From: Lentzea aerocolonigenes
GTDB taxonomy: Bacteria > Actinomycetota > Actinomycetes > Mycobacteriales > Pseudonocardiaceae
Direction of reading: 5' to 3'
Length of the DNA: 18,530 bases
Assembly: GCF_000955955.1 (NCBI RefSeq)
Contig: NZ_JYJG01000115.1
Location: 1-18,530, forward strand
Shown here: positions 14,430-18,530 of the stretch, piece by piece
Layout of the letters: every line of letters begins with the position of its first letter
Numbering within the stretch: the first letter of the stretch is position 1
Made by a program: the position numbers and the translations under genes
The notes under the pieces: model-generated
What the model was told of the DNA's origin: nothing
What the model saw: the letters and a program-made list of their open reading frames with translations, nothing else
Databases searched by the model: none

Positions 14430-17107
14430 ATCCGCGCGGCGGCGTTGCCGTTGTTCGTCGGCGTGGTGACGTTCAACCGGACGTACCGCACCTGCCGTTG
14501 CGTGATCTGGTGGTACGAACGGCTCGCCCGCACCGAGGACACGTTCACGACCGTCGTCCAGTTCGTGCCGTCGACCGAGGTCTGGACGTTGTACGCACCC
14601 GTGTTGAACCCCGTGCTCTCGCCGCCCAGCCCGGCGTGCTCGAGCACGAACGCCCCGACGTTCTGCGCCGACCCGAGATCCACCTGGAGGAACTTCGTCC
14701 CGGTGGCCAGCGAGCACCACTTCCCGGACAGGCTGCCGTCGAACGCCTTCGCCGCCGCCTCGTTGGCGTTGCAGGGAGTCGAGGCTGTAGCGGGCTTGCC
14801 CTGCGCGAGATTGGTGCCGAGCGCCGGAGCGGCCGGCGGGGGAGTGAAGCCGTCGTTGAACGAAGGCGGCACGTCCGCGGCGGCCGTTCCCCAGGCGCTG
14901 GGCGACGAACCCATGGCGAAGTTCAGCGTCGCGTTGCCGGAGATGTCCCCGTAGCGCAGCCAAGATCGCGTGGAGGACACCCCGTTGCGGCTGAAGCTCT
15001 GCACGTACTGAGCGCCGGCGCCGGAGGTGTTGATCTGCACGGTGCCGCCCGGCCTGGTGATGGTGACGGACGGGAACAACGGACCGTGCAAGGCGAGTAC
15101 GTCCGTGCCCGGCGTGGGCGGGTACATGCCGAGAGCCGCCCAGACGTACCACGCCGAGGTGGCGCCGAGGTCGTCGTTGCCGGGCAGCCCGCCGGCCGCC
15201 GTCGTGAACGACTCGGTCATCACCCGCCGCACCGCCGCGCTGGTGCCCTGCGGGTAGGCGGCGTAGTTGTAGGCCCACGGCACGCCGTGCTCCGGCTCGT
15301 TGCCGATGTAGAAGTACGGCAGGCTCAGCCCGCCGTTGAGCTGCGTGAAGTGGTGGTCGAGCCGCTGGATGGCCGTCTTCGGGCCGCCCATCAGGTTGAT
15401 CAGGCTGCCGAAGTTGTATGGCACCATCCACGTGTACTGCGACGCGTTGCCCTCGGTGTAACCGGTCGGGCTCGCCGGGGTGACCGGCCACGCCCACGAG
15501 CCGTCCGCGTTGCGCTTCTGCACGTAGCCGGACTCGGGGTTGTACACATTGGACCACCACTGCGCACGGGTCATGTAGGTGTTGTACTTCGCGGTGTCGC
15601 CAACGGCTCGCGCGAACTGGGCGATGGCGAAGTCGGAGGCCGAGTACTCCAGCGAGTCCGACGGGTCCTCGGTGACGTAGTGCCTGCTGAGATAGCCCGC
15701 CTGACGGCCACGCGTCGGCTGGCCCTGCGTGGTGCCGCCGTTGGAGCTCTTGTCCATCAACGCCAAAGCCGACGCGGTGTCGAAGCCGCGCACGCCGAAC
15801 GCGTACAGGCTGGACACGATGATCGGACCGGGATCACCGGTCATGACGAAGTGCTCGTTGCTGTTGTGCGACCACTTCGGCAGCAGCCCGCCCTGCTCGC
15901 CGTCCAGCACCATGGACCTGGCTATGTCACCGGCTTCCACGGGCGCGAGCAACGCGATCAGCGACGCCCACGAGCGGTAGATGTCCCAGCCCGAGTAGTT
16001 CTGGTAGACGGTGTGGGACGCCGTGCGCACGGTCTGGTCGAAGCCGCGGTACTGGCCGTTGACGTCACTGGCGATGTTGGGGTTCTGGAACACGTGGTAC
16101 AGCGCCGTGTAGAACTTCTGCAGGTCCGCGGCGGACCCGCCGGTCGCCTGCACGCGGTTGAGCACGTCGTTCCACGCGGTGTCGGCGGCGGTGCGGACAC
16201 CGGTGAGGTCGAAGCCCGGGTTCTCGGCGGCGAGGTTCGCCTGCGCGCCCGCGACGCTGACGAACGAGACGCCGACCTTGAGCTGCACCACGGGGTTCGC
16301 GGAGGTGTCGAACGTGACGTAGCCGCCGGAGTTCACGCCGCTGGTGCTCGCGGAGCCCGCGTTCACCGTGCCGCCGAGCCACGTGCCGAACCCGGTCGGC
16401 GCGCGGTCGAACTGGATGGCGTAGAAGAGCTGGTAGGTCTTCGACGAGCCGCAGAAGCCACCGCCGGTGAACGTGCCGGTGAGCTGGCTGCCGTTGATCG
16501 CGATCGACCCGCTGCGGTTGCCAGTGGCGCTGCGGCTGCTGTTGATCAGCACCCGCGCTGTGGTCGTGCTCGGGTAGGTCAGGCGCATGAAGCCGGTGCG
16601 TTTGGTCGCACTCAGTTCCACGCCGGTGTTGTAGGTGTCGAGCCGGTTCTTGTAGTAACCGGGCGAGGCCGACTCGTTGGCTTTCGTGTAGCTGCCGGCG
16701 TATCCGGTCCAGTTCGTGCCGGGAGAAGTCGCGATGTTGCCGGTGACCGGCAGGATCCCGAGGTCCTCGTTGTTGGCACAGCCCGCGCCGTTGAAGTGGG
16801 TGAGGCTGAACTCCTGGATGCTGGTGTCGCTGTAGCGGTATCCGGACGGCGACGCGGTCGGCGTGTCCGGGCTGAACTGCACCATGCCGAACGGCACCAC
16901 GGCGCCGGGATAGGTGCTGCCGCCCGCGCCGCCGGGAACCGGGTTGGGCGAGTTGCTGTTGTCGGTGCCGATGAACGGGTTCACGTGCTGGGTCAGGGGC
17001 AGCACTGCGGCGAGGGCGGGGGTGGCGGTGAACAGGCCTGCGGTCAGGAGACCGGCGACCATCAGGGGAATCGAGCGTCTGGCGCGTCGGTGCAGGGAGC
17101 CGAACAT
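14402..17107 (-). CDS. Secreted GH92 alpha-mannosidase with C-terminal discoidin (F5/8 type C, CBM32-like) domain
   Basis: The 901-residue secreted enzyme has a signal peptide (about 1-34, with RRARRSIPLMVAGLLTAGLFTATPALA split over positive, hydrophobic and cleavage parts). The GH92 N-terminal beta domain (VNPFIGTD, TYPGAVVPFGMVQFSPDT) leads into an (alpha/alpha)6 barrel (about 290-745). GH92 enzymes are calcium-dependent inverting exo-alpha-mannosidases. By spacing to characterised members, Glu552 in YTEGN is the probable acid, Glu604 lies in IGNEPEHG, and Asp645/Asp646 in GNDDLG supply the base. Residues 765-901 form a discoidin module (FLQVDLGSAQNVGAFVLEH, YVRLNV, IYEFEVY) likely to bind glycans. 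The start is ATG 17107 with GAGGAAGG just upstream. A perfect LacI-type palindrome precedes it. It probably trims mannose from fungal or plant glycans outside the cell. Confidence 0.92.
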   Translation of the reverse strand: MFGSLHRRARRSIPLMVAGLLTAGLFTATPALAAVLPLTQHVNPFIGTDNSNSPNPVPGGAGGSTYPGAVVPFGMVQFSPDTPTASPSGYRYSDTSIQEFSLTHFNGAGCANNEDLGILPVTGNIATSPGTNWTGYAGSYTKANESASPGYYKNRLDTYNTGVELSATKRTGFMRLTYPSTTTARVLINSSRSATGNRSGSIAINGSQLTGTFTGGGFCGSSKTYQLFYAIQFDRAPTGFGTWLGGTVNAGSASTSGVNSGGYVTFDTSANPVVQLKVGVSFVSVAGAQANLAAENPGFDLTGVRTAADTAWNDVLNRVQATGGSAADLQKFYTALYHVFQNPNIASDVNGQYRGFDQTVRTASHTVYQNYSGWDIYRSWASLIALLAPVEAGDIARSMVLDGEQGGLLPKWSHNSNEHFVMTGDPGPIIVSSLYAFGVRGFDTASALALMDKSSNGGTTQGQPTRGRQAGYLSRHYVTEDPSDSLEYSASDFAIAQFARAVGDTAKYNTYMTRAQWWSNVYNPESGYVQKRNADGSWAWPVTPASPTGYTEGNASQYTWMVPYNFGSLINLMGGPKTAIQRLDHHFTQLNGGLSLPYFYIGNEPEHGVPWAYNYAAYPQGTSAAVRRVMTESFTTAAGGLPGNDDLGATSAWYVWAALGMYPPTPGTDVLALHGPLFPSVTITRPGGTVQINTSGAGAQYVQSFSRNGVSSTRSWLRYGDISGNATLNFAMGSSPSAWGTAAADVPPSFNDGFTPPPAAPALGTNLAQGKPATASTPCNANEAAAKAFDGSLSGKWCSLATGTKFLQVDLGSAQNVGAFVLEHAGLGGESTGFNTGAYNVQTSVDGTNWTTVVNVSSVRASRSYHQITQRQVRYVRLNVTTPTNNGNAAARIYEFEVYSS

Positions 17108-17148
17108 GAGCCTTCCTCTCTGATGCGGGACATTCGAAGCAGGGCGAA

Positions 17149-17160
17149 GACAACGTTGTC
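17149..17160. promoter_or_regulatory. Perfect 12-bp palindrome, probable LacI-family operator
   Basis: GACAACGTTGTC is a perfect palindrome with the central CG and flanking AA/TT typical of LacI-family operators in actinomycete sugar-hydrolase genes. It lies 41 nt upstream of the GH92 start codon, within the likely promoter or leader. The regulator gene is not in the window. Confidence 0.6.
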
Positions 17161-17172
17161 ATCGCCCAGGCG

Positions 17173-17188
17173 GGCACGAGATCGTGCC
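17173..17188. promoter_or_regulatory. Second inverted repeat upstream of the GH92 gene
   Basis: GGCACGA and TCGTGCC (17173-17179 and 17182-17188) form 7-bp arms with a 2-nt centre, between the hydrolase stop and the GH92 start. The centre is too short for a terminator loop and no U-run follows, so a protein-binding site is more likely. Confidence 0.4.
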
Positions 17189-17222
17189 ACGCGGATCTGG
17201 ACGGCGGCGAGAGCTTGGTCCT

Positions 17223-18491
17223 CTAGCAGGCAGGGAAGAAGGGCCGGGTGCCACCAGTGGCGAGCCGGTCAGTGAAACGGCAGCCGTAGCGCGGATCGTC
17301 CGTGCGGCGCACGTCGTCACCGGCAGGCCGCTTGCCCCGGTCGACCCACGCGGTCAGGTCACCCCACGCGTTCCCGACTTCGGCAGGCGAGAACTCGCAG
17401 TGGTCGATCGTCCGGATCGCCCGCTGCACCACCAGATGCGTCCGGCCGAACCTGGCCGCGTCGTCGCGGTAGTCCTGCTCCATCTTGAACGGCACGAACA
17501 TGTCGCCGATCCCGTGCAACGACACGACCGGCGCGCTCGGCAACCCCTGCACTGCGGGGATCTCCGTGAGCGCCCACGTGTAGCGCGCGACGGGGTTGGC
17601 GGGACGAACGCGTTGCACGGCGGCGTTCACGTTCACCGGCGCGTTCGGCTGGTAGCGGGTGCCGACGTTCGTGGCGAGCTGCAGCGGGTTGCTCGCCAGG
17701 GTGTCGCCGGTCGGGGTGGCGACGAGGTTGAACAGGAAGTTCTGCCAGTACGCGTAAGCCGCGTCGGTACCGGGCCGCGCCCCGCCGGACAGGTTCGCGA
17801 CGATGGCCCGGAACTGGTCGTCGTGGCCCGCCAGCGCCTTCTGCATGCGGGGCACCACGACGCTCACGTAGTCGGGCGGCAGGGGATAGGCGCGGTTGCC
17901 GGTCAGCGTCTGCGCGACCAGGTGGTAGCTCAGGAAGTAGTCGAACAGCTCGTGGTCACCCATCACGCCGCACATCGGCATGGCGCCCGCGTAGAACCCC
18001 GGATACTGCTCCAGCGACCGGGCGATGACGTGCCCGCCCATCGACACCCCGGCCAGGAACACCTTCTTCGGCCGTTGCACCTTCTGCCCGAACAACGTCG
18101 CCAGCTCGCGGGTCGTCGTCACGCCCGCACGCACGTCGTAGCTGTTGCTGTAGTAGGACGACGCGGCCCAGGCGTAGCCCTCGTCGAGCCACCGCTGCCG
18201 CAACCCGTACGGCGGAGCGTCGACGGTGAGCACCTTGCCCTCGCCGCGGTAGCCGTGCGCCCACAGCGCGAGCCGGCCGTTCCAGCGCGGCGGCACCTCG
18301 ATGATGTAGCCCGAATGGCTGTGCACGCCCTGCAGGACCTTGGTGGGCTTGCCACCGACCTGCGCCGGGGCGAGCGGCGGGTTGACGATCGTGTAGCCGG
18401 GCAACGGTGTGTCGCCGCCGTTCGCGGACGCGGGGTGCGCGGCCGCGGACACCAGGAGGAACGACAACGCGACGCTGAGCAGTCGTCTCAT
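17223..18491 (-). CDS. Secreted alpha/beta hydrolase (putative esterase or peptidase)
   Basis: This 422-residue protein carries a signal peptide (about 1-23, RRLLSVALSFLLVSAAAHPASA) and an alpha/beta-hydrolase fold. Visible elements are LALWAHGYRG (oxyanion region), the nucleophile elbow GVSMGG with Ser150, HGIGDMFVPF with Asp330 and IDHCEFSP with His364, which form a plausible Ser-Asp-His triad. A long insert (about 170-290) between the elbow and the acid could act as a lid. Several Cys residues, including the C-terminal one, could form disulphides outside the cell. Related secreted actinomycete hydrolases are annotated variously as esterases, lipases or feruloyl/tannase-like enzymes. The substrate cannot be set here. 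The start is ATG 18491, with no Shine-Dalgarno because a 27-nt palindrome directly abuts it. It sits 115 nt upstream of the GH92 gene on the same strand, which has its own control sites. Confidence 0.82.
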   Translation of the reverse strand: MRRLLSVALSFLLVSAAAHPASANGGDTPLPGYTIVNPPLAPAQVGGKPTKVLQGVHSHSGYIIEVPPRWNGRLALWAHGYRGEGKVLTVDAPPYGLRQRWLDEGYAWAASSYYSNSYDVRAGVTTTRELATLFGQKVQRPKKVFLAGVSMGGHVIARSLEQYPGFYAGAMPMCGVMGDHELFDYFLSYHLVAQTLTGNRAYPLPPDYVSVVVPRMQKALAGHDDQFRAIVANLSGGARPGTDAAYAYWQNFLFNLVATPTGDTLASNPLQLATNVGTRYQPNAPVNVNAAVQRVRPANPVARYTWALTEIPAVQGLPSAPVVSLHGIGDMFVPFKMEQDYRDDAARFGRTHLVVQRAIRTIDHCEFSPAEVGNAWGDLTAWVDRGKRPAGDDVRRTDDPRYGCRFTDRLATGGTRPFFPAC

Positions 18492-18518
18492 GGCCGGGAC
18501 GCTACTAGCGCCCCGGCC
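18492..18518 (-). promoter_or_regulatory. 27-nt palindrome abutting the hydrolase start codon
   Basis: Arms of 13 nt (18492-18504 and 18506-18518) pair around one base with a single mismatch. In RNA from the - strand that mismatch is a G-U pair, so the whole stem can form. It leaves no room for a ribosome site before ATG 18491. It is either an operator over the promoter of a leaderless message or a translation-blocking hairpin. The remaining 12 nt to the window edge show nothing. Confidence 0.5.
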
Positions 18519-18530
18519 TGTGCGACAGGA

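Noticed and set aside
17173..17188. Intrinsic terminator of the alpha/beta hydrolase gene
   Set aside because: The arms have a 2-nt centre and there is no T-run on the transcribed side, so a terminator is unlikely.
12620..17275. A 1551-codon open frame on the + strand through the lectin, GyrI and GH92 regions
   Set aside because: It runs across three well-supported genes in other frames, has no domain and is compositionally biased. A shadow of high GC content.

Overview
The window is high-GC DNA with dense, often overlapping genes, GTG starts and secreted carbohydrate-active proteins. It is typical of a filamentous actinomycete. Codon and phrase usage suggests Pseudonocardiales (Lentzea, Saccharothrix or Lechevalieria-like), but this is an impression, not a computed result. 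No tRNA, rRNA, CRISPR array or insertion sequence was seen.

Region 1 (1-7167, + strand) is the 3' part of what looks like a specialised-metabolite operon. In order it holds the C-terminal end of an ornithine/lysine-type N-hydroxylase (cut by the window edge), an ATP-grasp ligase, two tandem paralogous flavin monooxygenases of the acyl-CoA-dehydrogenase fold, a cobalamin-binding radical SAM enzyme and a BBE-type FAD oxidase. Start/stop overlaps (ATGA at 407, GTGA at 5830) and gaps of 9-22 nt indicate one transcript. The likely chemistry is N-hydroxylation of an amino acid, amide or ester ligation, two flavin oxidations, radical methylation or rearrangement, and a final oxidation. The product cannot be named from this sequence.

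Region 2 (7164-12456, - strand) begins tail-to-tail with region 1: both stop codons lie in a single CTAG. Read in its own direction it carries an N-domain-less double-AAA+ Clp unfoldase, a BtrH-like papain-fold acyltransferase/hydrolase, a small secreted propeller-like protein, an ArsR-family regulator and a quinone-oxidoreductase-like MDR enzyme. The ArsR gene is broken by an exact 22-bp tandem duplication, and removing one copy restores a full 111-residue regulator. A double palindromic operator lies between it and the MDR gene.

Region 3 (12457-18530) is a carbohydrate/secretome block. It has a secreted ThuA-like protein with a ricin-type lectin (+), a possibly leaderless GyrI-like protein (+), a GH92 alpha-mannosidase with a C-terminal discoidin domain (-) and a secreted alpha/beta hydrolase (-). 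Candidate control sites are a DasR-like box before the lectin gene, a perfect LacI-type palindrome before the GH92 gene, and a 27-nt palindrome abutting the hydrolase start codon.
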